A stretch of 64,000 bases of DNA from Rhineura floridana (GCF_030035675.1 NC_084482.1:225971943-226035942); one strand, 5' to 3'. Positions 33,668-47,667 are shown, counted from the stretch's first letter. Made by a program: numbers and translations. Notes: a model not told the origin generated them from the sequence alone.

Positions 33668-33739
33668 TAGTGATGTGTTTCAATCCAGCCTGAGCCTGAC
33701 TCTACAGAAAGTTTTATGGTTTAGTTCATAACTTAAAAA

Positions 33740-34078
33740 GCTGGTATAGCACAGTGGGGAGAACAGCCTGGCTGGGAGTCCAGAGTCTGTGAGTTCAAAT
33801 CCCCACTTGTGTCTCCTGGGTGTCAAGGCCCAGCTAAAGATCACCCCCACAGTGAGTGTCTCAGGGTTTACATGACCAGCCACCTGTGCAGCCGTGGGCA
33901 AGCTGCATAGTCCCAAGGAACCCAGTTGCCCCCCAGCTGGCAGTTGTGGACAAGGAAGTGGCAGACTTGTGCAGCTGTGGCAAGCTGAGCAGGCCCTAGC
34001 CAGCTGGGCAGGACTAGACTCAGAGGGAGGCAATGGTAAAGCCCCTCTGAATACCGCTTACCGTGAAAACCCTATTCA
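33740..34078 (+). repeat. tRNA-derived SINE with Bov-B-like tail, copy 2
   Basis: This is the duplicate of the SINE at 80-418, with a few substitutions in the head and middle. Confidence 0.7.
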
Positions 34079-34311
34079 GAGAGCCAGTGTGGCATAGTGG
34101 TTAGAGTGTTGGACTACGACCTGGGAGACCAGGGTTCAAATCCCCACACAGCCATGAAGCTCACTGAGTGACTTTGGGCCAGTCACTGCCTCTGAGCCTC
34201 AGAGGAAGGCAATGGGAAACCCCGTCTGAACACTGCTTACCATGAAAACCCTATTCGTAGGGTAGCCATAAGTCGGGATCAACTTGAAGGAAGTCCATTT
34301 CCATTTCCATA
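34079..34311 (+). repeat. tRNA-derived SINE (Sauria-SINE-like), copy 2
   Basis: This is the duplicate of the SINE at 419-651. A and B boxes and the Bov-B-like tail are kept. Confidence 0.75.
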
Positions 34312-34585
34312 ACTTTAACCCGGAAAGGTGTATTAATGCTCAAGTACAACTCTATTTTTACAAACAGGATCAATCCATGTGACCACCCAGGTGAACTTCT
34401 TCTGCCAATTGCAGTCTTCAAGGCTAAGTCAAGTGGGCATGAGTGTGAATATTTTCCCCTTTAAAAAAAGATCTGTATTTTTCATTTATTTATTTTCTTT
34501 CATTTATATCCCACCTTTCTTCTGTCATGGAATCCACGTCAATGTAGCAAATGACTAAAGAGATTCCCCCTGCTTGGGCTCCCAT

Positions 34586-35097
34586 TGTTACACTAAAGGC
34601 TCTTTTCATCTGGGAGAAGCTCCAATAATCACACCAGATGGGAAACCAAGATATAAAACAACACCTTTATTGATTACCAATATCTTTTGCAAAAGAGAGA
34701 CCAGATATTCGGCTAGTGCCAGAAAATCAGTCTGAAGTGTGATTACAAAGGTACAGTTGATATACACTCTCAAGCCCTCCTTAAGACAGCCCCTCCCTTC
34801 TTGCTTGTATCTCTTCAATTGTCTTCATTGTCTTTGCATTGAGCTAGCATTCTAACCTTGAGCGCTCCTTGTGCTGTTCCTACCTCCCCCAGGCACAATG
34901 CATTCTTAGCTCATTCTCTACATGGTATCTTGTTACATGGGATGAACAAGCTGGTAACAGAACATTCAGCCTTCAGAGGCACCATTAGGAATTTTTGTTT
35001 TCTGCTGTTTCTATGTTAGGTCAGGTTAACTCATTCTCTGCTGTGTCAAATTAACACTACATACTACAGTTCCCAAACTATATCTCATTTCATTACA
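34586..35097 (-). repeat. ERV-A LTR, copy 2 (3-prime LTR)
   Basis: This is the duplicate of 926-1438. Confidence 0.88.
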
Positions 35098-35129
35098 ATC
35101 CCCCCTCAAAAGCATTTAGGGGTTGAAAC

Positions 35130-36037
35130 TTAATCATTTTCCTCTTCTATTGGTATGTCTCTCAGTCCTGGCCTTATGGAGGTATCTTGATCTAAAACCT
35201 CCAGGCAATCGTGTAACAACTCCCCTGGTTCAGGGATTAAGGTAGTTGGGTTCAAGGTATTGCAAACTGACAGGGTCAGATTATTACGTCCAGTTAACAA
35301 ATTCTCATAGGAAGACTGCCTTGAAGAATTGAGAACTTTATCCGCCTTTGTTCCCAGTATTCTGGCTACATCATGTGTGCCTGTGATTTCCAGCTGTGCC
35401 CCCATGACAATTTTCTCAGCCTTTTGCAACAGACACGCTGCTGCTGCTACCGCTCTCAAGCAGGTGGGCCACCCTTTGGCAACAGGATCCAATACTTTAG
35501 AATAGTATCCTATGGGTCGCCATTTGTCTCCCCATTTCTGTGTCAGGACTCGTGAAGCTACTCCCTTGTTTTCGGTCACATACAGTCGGTATGGCTTCTG
35601 TCCATCTGGTAGGGCTTAGCACAGGAGGGTTGCTTAGGGCTTGTTTCAACTTCCTAAATGCTGTTTCCATTAACTTATCTCATTTCCAATCCTTTAGCCC
35701 CTCCTTTGTCAGGGATTCATACAAAACAGCCACTTTTATTCCAAACTCAGGGATCCATTGCCTGCAAAACCCCACTAGTCCCAAAAAAAGCTCTCAGTTC
35801 TTTTGGAGTTCTGGGGCTTGGCATACCACATATTGCTTCCCTTCGTTCAGCGCCCAAGGCCCTTTTGCCTTTCTTGATTTGGTATCCCAGAAACGTAACT
35901 TCTTCCTGGCACCACTGCACCTTGTCCTTAGACACTTTATATCCCTTTTTAGCCAATTCCTTCAGAAGAGACCTAGTAGCCTCTAGGCAGGCCCCCCGGT
36001 TTTCCCCACAGACCAGAATATTATCCACATAAACCAA
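35130..36037 (-). pseudogene. ERV-A pol fossil, copy 2
   Basis: This is the duplicate of 1471-2378, with the same reverse transcriptase and RNase H-side pieces. It is a broken fossil. Confidence 0.8.
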
Positions 36038-36515
36038 GATCGGGATTTGGGGGTTCCTTTCTCTACACAGAACCTTGGGGTCAGTGTATTTGGTGGGTGA
36101 TATGTGGTCACGTTGTGCTCAATTGCAAGGGTGGTTTCATCTATTTTTGTTGGGCATGCAGTATGTATATTGAGTTCCCCATTTGCCATGTGTGGTCAAT
36201 GGGAAAAAGGGGGAGTCGTAGTGTGAGGAGTCCCCATATGCGTGTGTGTATATCTGCATGTGTATTTCTAACTGACACCAAAAAAACTAAGGCTCTCTCT
36301 AATGAACAATGGGATTCACTGTGGGTGGGGGTGTATATGCCAAGGAATAAGATAACATTTATGCAACAGTGTTTAACTCTGCCCTTGTTTTCCTTTGCAC
36401 AAAACCTCTGGAACGCATCACCAGCCATACCATCAGGTGGGGTGTGTGAGAGTGGGGGTGGGAGTTATAGCTCTTGGCCTTGCACCTCCTAGAGTCCACT
36501 TGAACTAACCTGGGG

Positions 36516-36866
36516 TTAGCCAAGCCGTACCACTCCCCCCCCTCTTTGAAATGTAGACATATACATCCTTTCACAGTTCTGCCCCCGGGCTCCAATGCTG
36601 ACTTCCAATTGGTGTAATTGTGCTATATGTGATAGGATCCATCTCACAAGGGCCATTGAGACAAAGACCAGAATTATTTGAAGCATTAAAATCACCACAA
36701 TGGGGTGCATTATAAGATTTAAACCTCCTTTGGCGTCCTCACCCCAGCCAAACAGGGAATTCCACCATCCATGTGCCTCTATTTGTGAGAGCTTATCTAT
36801 AATATGAGTGACTGCATGACGATCATGTGTTATCTGACGTGTAACTTGCACTCCTAAACATTGCAC
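36516..36866 (-). pseudogene. ERV-A envelope transmembrane-like fossil, copy 2
   Basis: This is the duplicate of 2857-3207, with the same hydrophobic span and FGWG motif. It is a fossil. Confidence 0.55.
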
Positions 36867-39484
36867 TATTCCTAACCATTATTATGACAGAATGGGAAAA
36901 TAAACAAATGGGCGAGAAAATAATGATGCAATGGGCCAATACTCTACACTGGTGAACCCCACATCTGAAATAGTCAAATTCTGTAAACCCCCATTACGAA
37001 ATCACTCAGAGGGATTGGAAAAGTAAAAAAAAATCCTAGGAGCAAAACAGCCATAACATATAAATTATGAAAGGGAAAAAAACAACAACAACGGTCAACA
37101 CATCCTTAAAGGACAATGCATAAATAATTACATACAATATTATAATGGACAAAAAACAAGTATCATGGTGTTGAAACATGCTGTGGGATGGCTTGCACAA
37201 AGTTCATCCTCTGGAAACCAGCTGGTCATGTTCAGTGGAAGCTGTAACTGAACTGTGTATGGTTTGCCGATGCTAGGCAGAAAAACTGGAATAATGAAAA
37301 GAATAATAATTCCCCCTCCCCCCGAGTGACTGTGATAAAGATTGCAAGCTTGCACAACATGGGACATCTCGCCAGAAGAAATAGTGGTGTCCATTTCAGG
37401 TCAATGGTCAAGTAGACCTGTCAGTTCCTGTAGTTGGGGAAGAATGAAGCAGGCCCCTATGCTGTTATGGTAGCACATGCTGGAGAATGGCACGCCAGGT
37501 ACATAGCTATGTCCTGGCCCAGGGCGTGGGTACCGGCTTCATGTCAGTGATCTGTGAGGCTCCAGTCAAAAATGCCTGCAATAAAATCTCCTGTGACACA
37601 CACACAAAAGGAAACGTTCCTTTGGGGAAAATGCCTCAGCACAGGAAAGAAAATATAAAAAGACTTCAGAACAAAAGTGAACAAAAACCAAAATATTGTG
37701 TTGCAACTAACAATTTAGCAGCTTTGTACATTGCACTGAGTATTCCCATTAGTAGTGGAAAAAGATACAATTAAAAAAGTTTCAGACAGACAAACACACA
37801 ACAGGACTACACATTCTAAAAAACCTTTGAGTTTCTCTAGCCTCTGATCATGTACAGAGGTTACCCATGAAAGTAGCCACGGAAAGCAGCCTTTAGGAAG
37901 AAGGGGGATTACTTTGCAGCTTCTACACAGACTGGAGAAAACAACTTTAAGAAACTTAATAAGAGAAGGGAGCTCCGGAGGAAATAAAATCTTGCACAGA
38001 GGAATACAAGGAGAGAGAAAGAAAAACAATTTACAGCTGCATTCTTAAATTACCAAACTATACTTATGCTTTAAATCAAACAGTAGAAAACTTCTTAATT
38101 TCTTAACACTATACCAGAGTGGCAAAAAGGAGATCCTGAAGGTTCTCCTCTATACCCATATAAAAACAAAATAAACATTGTTAACACCTGGCTTCTACTT
38201 CGTCCTATAATCGGAAAGGCAAATGGGATAAAAAGATTAGACTTTTGATCATATACAAATGCAAAAGAAAACCCTCTGTCCGCACAGTTATCAGCAGAAA
38301 ATCTCGGGTCAGTCGAGAACTAATTCCTGTAATTAAATCATGATTTATATGCACGGAAACAACCGCAATTACACAATGAACTGAAAGATATAACAGAATT
38401 ATACCAGGCTGCAAGGGGCAGCGGCTGCGTTGCTCTCTTGGCTGTTTACTTGTCAAGTGGGGGAAAGGAAGGAGGGGTTGTAAATTTAGACATGCACATA
38501 CACAGAGAACAAGCTGCAGTAATGAAAACTAGAACAGAAATTATTCTCTTTTCTTTTCCCTAAAACAATCCACTAATTTTCCCAAGACATTTCTTACCCA
38601 TCACAAATGGCTCTTTAACCTTTTCACTGTCTACGTAGCTCAAACCTTCTGTCTACATCCTGTATGCCTCAATCTTAACAACTACCCTTGTTCCTCCACA
38701 TTGTTTCTTCTTTAATCACTTGCTTGGACCAGCAGAGCAAATCTCTTCACATTAACTTAAAAGATTGCTAAAAGCTACCAAAGGAACAAATTAGGTTCTT
38801 TAAATCTTGTGAAAAACAAGGACAGCCAGCAGAAATAGTAGAATGGACAACACAGCCGATCCAAGCAGCAAGGAAAAACAACATGTTTTAGGAAGTAACA
38901 GTAAAGGGAGGAAAGTTCCCTTATAACATTCCCACAGAAAACCTTCACACAGACACTCAAAGAAACCTTCACACCTCACATATAACCAATTCACATTTGA
39001 GTACCCAATTCATACACGTCTATTTAGACAAAATCATTCCTAATACCACTCTTATTTCCTGGGAAAATACTACAAACTTTACTCACATGGGAGCTTCTCT
39101 TCCAGTGATGCCCCTGTTCCCATCTTACTGGGTTTTTCAACTGCCTGCTATAGGTCAGTTCCCTGGGCTTTTCAACAGGCTCTCGTCCCACGGGCCCCTC
39201 GTGAAGTCACCCTTACTCAAGCAGATCTTACCAGGCTTCTCAGTAGGCCTTCTGACTCTCACGACCACACACAGTCATCGACAGCTTCCTGTTACTCCCT
39301 AAGGTATTGGCTTCTCTTGTTTCACTTATTGGAGCTCTGGTTGAAAACTGCTGTGACTTCCACTCTCCGCCTTTTCTTGGCCCCAAGCCAGGTTAAAACA
39401 ACCTGGAGTGCTCTCCTTGGCTCGCCAAGGGCGACCTGGAAGGCCAGCAGGTCAGCCAGACCTCGTGGCTGTTCTCGCCAAAAT

Positions 39485-39994
39485 TGTTACACCAAAAGGT
39501 TCTTTTCATCTGGGGGAAGCTCCAATAATCACACCAGATGGGAAACCAAGATATAAAACAACACCTTTATTGATTACCAATATCTTTTGCAAAAGAGAGA
39601 CCAGATATTCGGCTAGTGCCGGAAAATCAGTCTGAAGCGTGATTACAAAGGTACAGTTGATATACACTCTCAAGCCCTCCTTAAGACAGCCCCTCCCTTC
39701 TTGCTTGTATCTCTTCAATGTGCTTCATTGTCTTTGCATTGAGTTAGCATTCTAACCTTGAGCGCTCCTTGTGCTGTTCCTACCTCCCCCAGGCACAATG
39801 CATTCTTAGCTCAGTCTCTACATAGTATCTTGTTACATGGGATGAACAAGCTAACAGAACATTCAGCCTTCACAGGCACCATTAGGAATTTTTGTTTTCT
39901 GCTGTTTCTATGTTAGGTCAGGTTAACTCATTCTCTGCTGTGTCAAATTAACACTACATACTACAGTTCCCAAACTATATCTCATTTCATTACA
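39485..39994 (-). repeat. ERV-A LTR, copy 2 (5-prime LTR)
   Basis: This is the duplicate of 6528-7036. The adjoining candidate primer site reads TGGCGAGAACAGCC here. Confidence 0.88.
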
Positions 39995-39998
39995 CCAT

Positions 39999-41046
39999 CA
40001 TGGCACTGACCAGATGCAGACCCGCTTAACTTCATCAAGGTGATGCCGTCATGGGCCTTCAGATCAAACCGTGGGACCTCAACCAGAATTTTGCCACTCA
40101 GCCCTCATCCGCCTGCATTCACATCCCCCTCACGGTAGTTTCTGAGTCAAACTCTTGTTCAGGAGAGCCTGCAGAGTTCCAAGCAACCGTGTCCAGGGCG
40201 ATGGGGGTGTTTGGGGGCAGGAGAGTGGCAGTTAAGCGGAGAAGGAGGAGAGAGGCGTGCAACTGGTGAATGGAAAGCAGGAAAATGAGTGTTGAATTCT
40301 TTTTTAATTCAGCCATGGGAGGCCACACTACAAGCTCACACTCTGGGAAGGGAGTCTGGAAGTCAGCACATGCAAAACAACTTTTATTACAAACAAGGGA
40401 AGGAATAATTCTTCCCTGGCCTATGATTGATTTACATTTATTTACATATTTCTATGATGCCTTTCTGCCAAGGTACCCATGGTGGTTTCTCACTTCAAAA
40501 TACCACAGTGAATAAATGATGTAAGATGTCAACCTGGCCCTGTGGGGTGAGGGGACAGTCTGAGTGGAGCAGGCCCCCTTGACGCTGCCTTTGCCAGCCT
40601 CCCTCCCTCTCTCCTTCCTCCCCATAGGGCAGGTGGGGTCCTTGGAAGGAGCCTTCTTGTAGTAATGGGCAATGGCAGCATGAAAAATTGTCTCCAGTTA
40701 TTATGGGCTGGGCTGGAGCTCAGCGTGGAGACACACTTGCAGCTGTACTGGTTTCAATGAGTCTCCACCTCTGTTTTCTGAAAGCAGGGGCACACAATGT
40801 TACCCAATCTCTGCCCCTTTTTACTCCAAAGCCTGGGAAATTGGAGATTGAGCACATTTTACCTTGAAGTCAGCTTCATGCGGACTTCACTACTCATTGG
40901 ACATCAACCCTGTTGCCATTCCAGGTGTGTCCAATCAAAACCCTTTGCTGTAGGCTGAGGCAGACATGACGATTGGCCCAGTACTTTGCTGTGGGCGGTC
41001 CTAAAAGCAGTGGGAAAGGGAGATGCGTCCAGCTGTGGGCAAATCC
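39999..41046. other. Gene-free stretch, copy 2
   Basis: This is the duplicate of 7041-8089. Nothing codes recognisably. Confidence 0.5.
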
Positions 41047-41232
41047 GTTTCCAATATGTTGCTTTGGAAATTTGTTTTTTAAAGATCTTTTTAAAAATGT
41101 TTTGTTTTATTACATTTTAAAGCCTTTTGTTTTTAAAATGTTTTAAAGTGTTTTTGGTGTTTTTGTTTGCCACCCTGGGCTCCTTCTAGGAGGATATAAG
41201 GGCGAGATATAAATTGAATTACAAATAAAATA
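41047..41232 (+). repeat. L2-like LINE 3-prime UTR, copy 2
   Basis: This is the duplicate of 8090-8275. Confidence 0.75.
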
Positions 41233-42051
41233 AACTGCAACAAGACAAAACCATCTCACTGCTTTTGTTCTTGTGGTGACTTTCATTGTCCTACGCAGCT
41301 GTGTCTTCACCTGTTCTTCAACACACAACCTCTTGTTCTGGGCCTACAAAGAGTAACCCAGGTTTGTATTGAATAGAAACGTTAACACTTTTGAAATATG
41401 TTAAATCTGAAACAGAAACGTGAAACAAGCATCTCATCCAGACTAGTTGCCGGGAGGAAAATAGGGGGAAACTAAATGTTATTAATTAAGGGTGAGGCAG
41501 TTTTTAGTAGCCTTGGCAACAGTTGCTAAGGGGGCTGGAATGTGGGGAAAGGGGGCAGTTGGGGGCAGTTATGCCAGAGAGAAGGGAAAAGGAATGAATG
41601 GAGGGCCAGTAAGGAGTAAAGTGGGAGACGCCCTCTTGGGTGCACTGCAGTGTGAGGGCATGTTGGAACAAACAGCATAAGGAAAAAGTCATGTTGCAGG
41701 ATCTGGAAGCTGGGATTGTCGGAGCAGAATGGGCAGGCCGGCACAAGCAGAATCAAGATGTTGCCTGATTCTGTAAAAACAACAACAGTTGTTAGGCTCG
41801 AGGGGAATCAGTAGAGTCTATGAAACAAAAGGAAAAAATCTGACGAAATAACAGCAGAAGTTGGCGTTGAGGAAAGGAAAATTGCTCAATGTTACTGTAT
41901 ATTAAAAAAAAGCTGATAAAATTATCACACAGTGGTTCCTTCATAGACTCTGCCTAAAGGGCTCAAACAATCTCATGACCATGCGAGATGGAAAAGACAG
42001 GCTCTCAATAGCCCAGGAGATACGTTAGGCACCAAACTTTGCAGGCAGAAT
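41233..42051. other. Gene-free stretch, copy 2
   Basis: This is the duplicate of 8276-9094. No gene is recognised. Confidence 0.5.
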
Positions 42052-42247
42052 TCAAGGAATTACCTTGCCCTTGATTCTGGTGTTCATGCAATTGGTCTCA
42101 CAGGCAATCTTTGGGTAAATCCTTGGATCTTTGGCAAGAAAAATGATAATTATAAGGAGAGAAACATTGCCTGGAGTCTCTGTGTGGCTCGAGGCGCAGG
42201 AGCACAGGTGGGAGAAAACATGTTTTTGAGAACTCAGTGAAGACGTT
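42052..42247 (-). other. Relic resembling a V2R 5-prime flank, copy 2
   Basis: This is the duplicate of 9095-9290 with only a few base changes. The TGATAATTATAAGG word and the CTCGAG-bearing part are kept. Confidence 0.5.
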
Positions 42248-42486
42248 CCATACTCTTGACAGGGATCAGTGTAGGGGAAAAGGTGATGAAATAATCTGGA
42301 CAATCTCCTTTTAATGAATGCACAGGGTTCACCCGAGTTCCCTTTCAATCTCGTGGCCCTGCAGAGCTCCACTTGCCAAACACTGTGCTAACCAACGCAC
42401 ACCCTAAGCACTTCTCTGAACTTAGGAGATATCCACAATGGCAGATCAAAAGAGAAAAATCCCACCAAAGATTCTCAGGTCTAGGG

Positions 42487-42622
42487 ATGTTGTTGTTGTT
42501 ATGTGCCTCCAAGTAGACTATGACTTATGGCCACCCTATGAATCAGCGACCTCCAAGAGCATCTGTCGTGAACCACCCTGTTCAGATCTTGTAAGTTCAG
42601 GTCTGTGGCTTCCTTTATGGAA
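42487..42622 (+). repeat. Interspersed repeat with Bov-B-type core, copy 2
   Basis: This is the duplicate of 9530-9665. Confidence 0.6.
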
Positions 42623-42736
42623 TCAATCCATCCAGAAGGAGACTAAGGCAAAGTTCCAAGGCAATATTGTGAAATAGGGAGTGGCTGGTGGTGCTGCCTA
42701 GCAGTGGGATCTTGTGAGATCTGTGCTAGAGCCCGT

Positions 42737-43798
42737 GAGAGAACAAATAAAAACCAGGATCCGGACTGGTGGGACCTGACAGGTGGTGGCAGCAGGTGGG
42801 ATCCTAACAAGGCACCTTGGAACTCCAGACCAGTCAGCCTGAAATCAATCCCTGGGAAAATTCTGGAGCAGATTATAAAGCGGTCAGTTTGTAAGCACCT
42901 TGAAAACAATGCAGTGATTACTAGAAGCCAGCAAGGATTTATCAAGAAGAAATCTTGCCAGACTAATCTTATCTCATTTTTTGATTGGGTAACCTTCCTG
43001 GTAGACTGTGGGAATGCTGTGGATATAATATATCTCAACTTCGGCAAAGCTTTTGACATAGTGCCCCATGTTATTCTGATTAGTGAGCTAGCTAAATGTG
43101 GGCTGGGCGGCTACACAATTGTACTCAAAGAGTGCTTATCAATGGTTCCTTCTCAATCTGGAAGGAGACAACAAGGGGGGGCACTTCAGGGCTCTGTCCT
43201 GGCCCAGCACACTTGGAATTTTTGTTCATACTCACAAGCTGGATATGAACCAACAGTGCGATGTGGCTGTAAAACAGGCCAATGCTATCTTAGGCTGCAT
43301 TAACAGAAGTTAACAGAAGTATAGTTTCCAAATCACATGAAGTACTAGCTCTCCTCTGTTCAGCATTGGTTAGGCCTCATTTTGAAGTACTAATTCCCCT
43401 CTATTTGGCACTGGTTAGTCATTTTGAGTACTTCATCCAGTTCTGGACACCACATTTTAAGGATCATGCAGACAAACTGGAACAGTTTCAGAGGAGGGCA
43501 AGAAAGATGATCAGGGGACTGGAAACAAAGCCCTGTGAGGAGAGACTGAAAGAACTGGGCATATTTAGCCTGGAGAAAACTGAGGGGAGATATGATCATA
43601 CTCTTTAAGTACATGAAAGGTTGCCACACAGAGGAGAGCCAGGATCTCTTCTCAATTGTCCCAGAGTGCAGGACATGAAATATTGGGCTCAAGTTACAGG
43701 AAGCCAGATTTTGGCTGAACATCAGGGAAAAAATCCTAAATGTTAGAGCGGTACGACAATGGCACCACATGGCTGACACAACAGATGCTCTTGGAGGT
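42737..43798 (+). mobile_element. CR1 LINE reverse transcriptase fragment, copy 2
   Basis: This is the duplicate of 9780-10842. A one-base difference near 43203 brings the part after the missing FADD region into the same frame as the part before it, but the core is still absent, so it remains dead. Confidence 0.85.
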
Positions 43799-43800
43799 CA

Positions 43801-43861
43801 CCGATTCATAGGGTCGCCATAAGTCGTAGTCGACTTGAAGACACATAATAACAACAACAAA
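43801..43861 (+). repeat. Bov-B-type 3-prime tail, copy 2
   Basis: This is the duplicate of 10845-10905. Confidence 0.65.
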
Positions 43862-44031
43862 GGCTATCAATGGCTACTAACTGTGATGGATATGTTTCAC
43901 CTCCACTGTCAGAGGCAGTACGCTCTTGTGATCAGGTCTTGCTTACAGGCTTCCCTTTGGGGCATCTGGTCAGCCACTGTGAGAATAGATGTCGGCCTAG
44001 ATGGGCCACTGGCCTGATCCAGCAGTCAGGC
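43862..44031 (+). repeat. CR1 3-prime UTR fragment, copy 2
   Basis: This is the duplicate of 10906-11075. Confidence 0.7.
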
Positions 44032-44395
44032 GGATGTATCAGGGCTTTATTGACCACAGCCAGCATGAGACAGCCTAGTCTGAAACCGACATGACATTGC
44101 GACATCATGTATGATGTCACAAGAAGGATGAGTCCCAGCCTAGACTTAACTCTGTCAAGGACGGATGATGAGATTAATTTCTGGGTTACATTATCTTTTA
44201 TTCCAACAAAGGAATGTATTTAAATGACATGCTTCTTACAGTCATTTCTCTAGACAGGACTTTGTTTTCCTCTGTGTTTTTTGCTCTACTGTCACCTAAC
44301 TGTTTTAATTATTTAATTGGTAACTGCTTAAACCGCTCAATTATTCATTGTTTGTTGTTCTTGTGCTCCGGCCTTGTATAAATACATAACAAACT

Positions 44396-44691
44396 TCTTC
44401 TTGCTAGCAACCATAAGAAAGGCAAATTCCCTGCTAGGGATCATTAGGAAATGTATTGAAGATGAAACTTCCGATATCGTAATGTCATTGCATAAACATC
44501 TATGGTGCTGCCACATTTGGAATACTGTGCACATTTCTGGTCGCCTCACCCCAAAAACAGTAGAGTTGGAAAAGGTCCAGAAAAGGGCAACCAAAACAAT
44601 CAAGGGGATGGAGCAACTCCCATATGAGGGAAGGTGGCAGCATTTGGGGCTTTATGGTTCAGAGAAAAGGCGAGTCAGAGGCAACAGATAA
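44396..44691 (+). mobile_element. CR1 LINE fragment, left part, copy 2
   Basis: This is the duplicate of 11440-11735. Confidence 0.75.
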
Positions 44692-44695
44692 GATC

Positions 44696-45504
44696 TTAAG
44701 AACATAAGAAGAGCCTGCTGGATCAGGCCAGTGGCCCATCTAGTCCAGCATCCTGTTCTCACAGTGGCCAACCAGGTGCCTGGGGGAAGCCTGCAAGCAG
44801 GACCCGAGTGCAAGAACACTCTCCCCTCCTGAGGCTTCCGGCAACTGGGTTTCAGAAGCATGCTGCCTCTGACTAGGGTAGCAGAGCACAGCCATCACGG
44901 CTAGTAGACATTGATAGCCCTGTCCTCCATGAATTGGTCTAATCTTCTTTTAAAGCCATCCAAGCTGGTGGCGATTACTGCATCTTGTGGGAGCAAATTC
45001 CATAGTTTAACTATGTGCTGAGTAAAGAAGTACTTCCTTTTGTCTGTCCTGAATCTTCCAGCGTTCAGCTTCTTTGAATGTCCACGAGTTCTAGCATTAT
45101 GAGAGAGGGAGAAGAACTTTTCTCTATCCACTTTCTCAATGCCATGCATAATTTTATACACTTCTATCATGTCTCCTCTGACCCGCCTTTTCTCTAAACT
45201 AAAAAGCCCCAAATGCTGCAACCTTTCTTCGTAAGGGAGTCGCTCCATCCCCTTGATCATTCTGTTTGCCCTCTTCTGAACCTTTTCCAATTCTATAATA
45301 TCCTTTTTGAGATGAGGCGACCAGAACTGTACACAGTATTCCAAATGCGGCCGCACCATAGATTTATACAACGGCATTATGATATCGTCTGTTTTATTTT
45401 CAATACCTTTCCTAATTATCGCTAGCATGGAATTTGCCTTTTTCACAGCTGCCGCACACTGGGTCGACATTTTCATCGTGCTGTCCACTACAACCCCGAG
45501 GTCT
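44696..45504 (-). mobile_element. CR1-like LINE 3-prime end, copy 2
   Basis: This is the duplicate of 11740-12548. Confidence 0.88.
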
Positions 45505-45527
45505 CGACTGGGAGGAAGGGCGGGATA

Positions 45528-45676
<149 letters not shown>

Positions 45677-45813
45677 AGCCATTTTCATGGTTCATGGTTT
45701 GGGGTCTATTAACATCAACCAGTGATAGAAGTGTATAAAATTACGCATGGCATAGAGAAAGTTGATGGAGACATTGTTCACCCTCTCTCATAACATGGAC
45801 ATCATCCAATGAA

Positions 45814-46392
45814 ATGGAATGCTTGAAGATTGCCCATTTGCTACCGGGCCAAGTTCAAGTTCCTTGTTTTTGGTGTACATAGCCCTATGCAGCTCAGGAC
45901 CAGGATACCTAAAAGACCATCTTATCCCTTACATACCCAGCCGATCACTGCGCTCTGCAGGTGAGGGCCTCCTGCAGATACCATCTTATCAGGAGGTCCA
46001 TTCTGCACAATATAAGGAACGGACCTTTAGTGTGGCGGCACCAACCCTGTGGAATCCCCTCCCCTTGAATATTAGGCATTCGCCATCTCTGCTATATTTT
46101 CGGAGCCTTTTGAAGACTTTCCTCTTTTAACAAGCCTTTTAAGTCGAGACCTATCCCAGTCTGCGTCTGTTGGAATTGCTTTTTAATATGTTTTTTAAAT
46201 AATGTTTTTAACCCTTTTTTAAAGATTTTTTTAAAAATGTTTTTAATGTTGTTTTGTTTTAAGGTATTTTAAGATCTGTTTTTATGATATTTGAAAGTGT
46301 TTTTAGCACTTCCGTTTGCCGCCCTGGGCTCCTGCTGGGACGAAGGGCGGGATATAAATCCAATAAATAAATAAATAAATAAAATAAATAAA
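45814..46392 (+). mobile_element. L2-like LINE 3-prime end, nested in CR1, copy 2
   Basis: This is the duplicate of 12838-13415, with small differences near 45860 and in the tail. Confidence 0.85.
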
Positions 46393-46722
46393 GATTCAGG
46401 ACAGATGAAAGAAAGTACTTCTTCATTTAGTGCATAGTTGAGCTATGCAACTCATTCCCAGAGTAGGCAGTGATGGCCACCAACTTGGCCAGCTTGAATA
46501 GAGGTTTTGACAGATTTATGGAGGAGAAGGCTATCAGTGGCTCTGAGCCACAACAGCTGTGCCCTGCCTTTGGGAAGGCAAGATGCTTCTGAATACCAGT
46601 TACTAGAAGCCGCAGGAGGGGAGAATGCTCTTGTGCTCAGGTCTGCTTGCAGGCTTCCCATAGGCACCTGGTTAGCCACTGTGAGAATACCGGACTAGAC
46701 AAGCCACTGGCCTGATCTAGCA
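46393..46722 (+). repeat. CR1 3-prime end, right part, copy 2
   Basis: This is the duplicate of 13416-13745. Confidence 0.75.
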
Positions 46723-47576
46723 AACTCTTCTTACGTTGGTACTTTATCGAGGCTGAACTGCAACAAACTGCACACGTTTTAAAAATGGCACCCCTCCAGT
46801 CAGAAGCTCCCTTCAGAGCATGGAGACTTGGCCTTCTGGAAACCTGCCTCTTGGTTGGCTCCCTCCTCCTGGCCCTGCCTCCTATTGGCTAATCCTCTTG
46901 AACATGTCAAAGGATTTGGAATGCCAGCTTATTTTCCAACTCTGCTCCTGTGCTTTTAACATCCACTTGGCTCTTAGGACTGGAAATGTGGGAAGTCCTC
47001 TACCCCAACCCATTCATCTCAGTTTTCTAGAGACGGTTTTTGGAGTGGGAAGGTTTTCTCTATAAAATATGTATCTGCCAAACCTTTTGCCCAAGCAGGG
47101 TGATTGGTTAAAAGGCATAAGGGGTGGCAAAGCTCAAATAAAGTCTGTATTGCCAGTTGTTAATGAATATATCATACCATTTTATGCAATCTGCTGAGAG
47201 AGATCTTGCTAAACAAATTGATTTTATGAGGTAGATGGGAATTCAGGGGATGGCGATGGGTGGGAGAAAGATATCAAAAGAACAACAGTGCAACTATATC
47301 AAGGCCAGACCGACAGAATAATTCGAAAAGATGGAGAGACCCAGAAGTCCAGAATATATATATAGGATAGATGGGGGAGGGTTACATCTTTGGGATGCTT
47401 CCAGACCAAGTGTTCCATCGAACATTCATCCTGATTTGTTTGCAGAGGGATTAGACATTTGACTATTCAATGAGCATTCATTCTGCTCTGTTTGCAGGGA
47501 GGCCAGATGATGGTCCATCACTTTCCTTTTTGCAGGAAGTCAAATATTGTGGGAAGTGGGTTTGCTGCAACAAGCC
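46723..47576. other. Gene-free stretch, copy 2
   Basis: This is the duplicate of 13746-14599. No gene is recognised. Confidence 0.5.
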
Positions 47577-47667
47577 CTACCTGGAAATTCCAGGTATGGA
47601 AATTGGGACCTTCTGCAGGCAAGAGAGATGCACTACCATGAAACTACAGCTATATGTCTTCAGGGAA
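47577..47667 (-). repeat. tRNA-derived SINE, minus strand, copy 2
   Basis: This is the duplicate of 14600-14690. Confidence 0.55.

Larger units (their letters stand above)
34586..39994 (-). mobile_element. Endogenous retrovirus fossil ERV-A, copy 2
   Basis: This is the duplicate of the fossil at 926-7036, with the same LTRs, internal pieces and CCAT target duplication (34582-34585 and 39995-39998). It is shorter because the CR1 insert at 4039-4740 of copy 1 is absent. It arose by the segmental duplication and not by a second integration, since the flanks match too. It is likewise broken in several places. Confidence 0.85.
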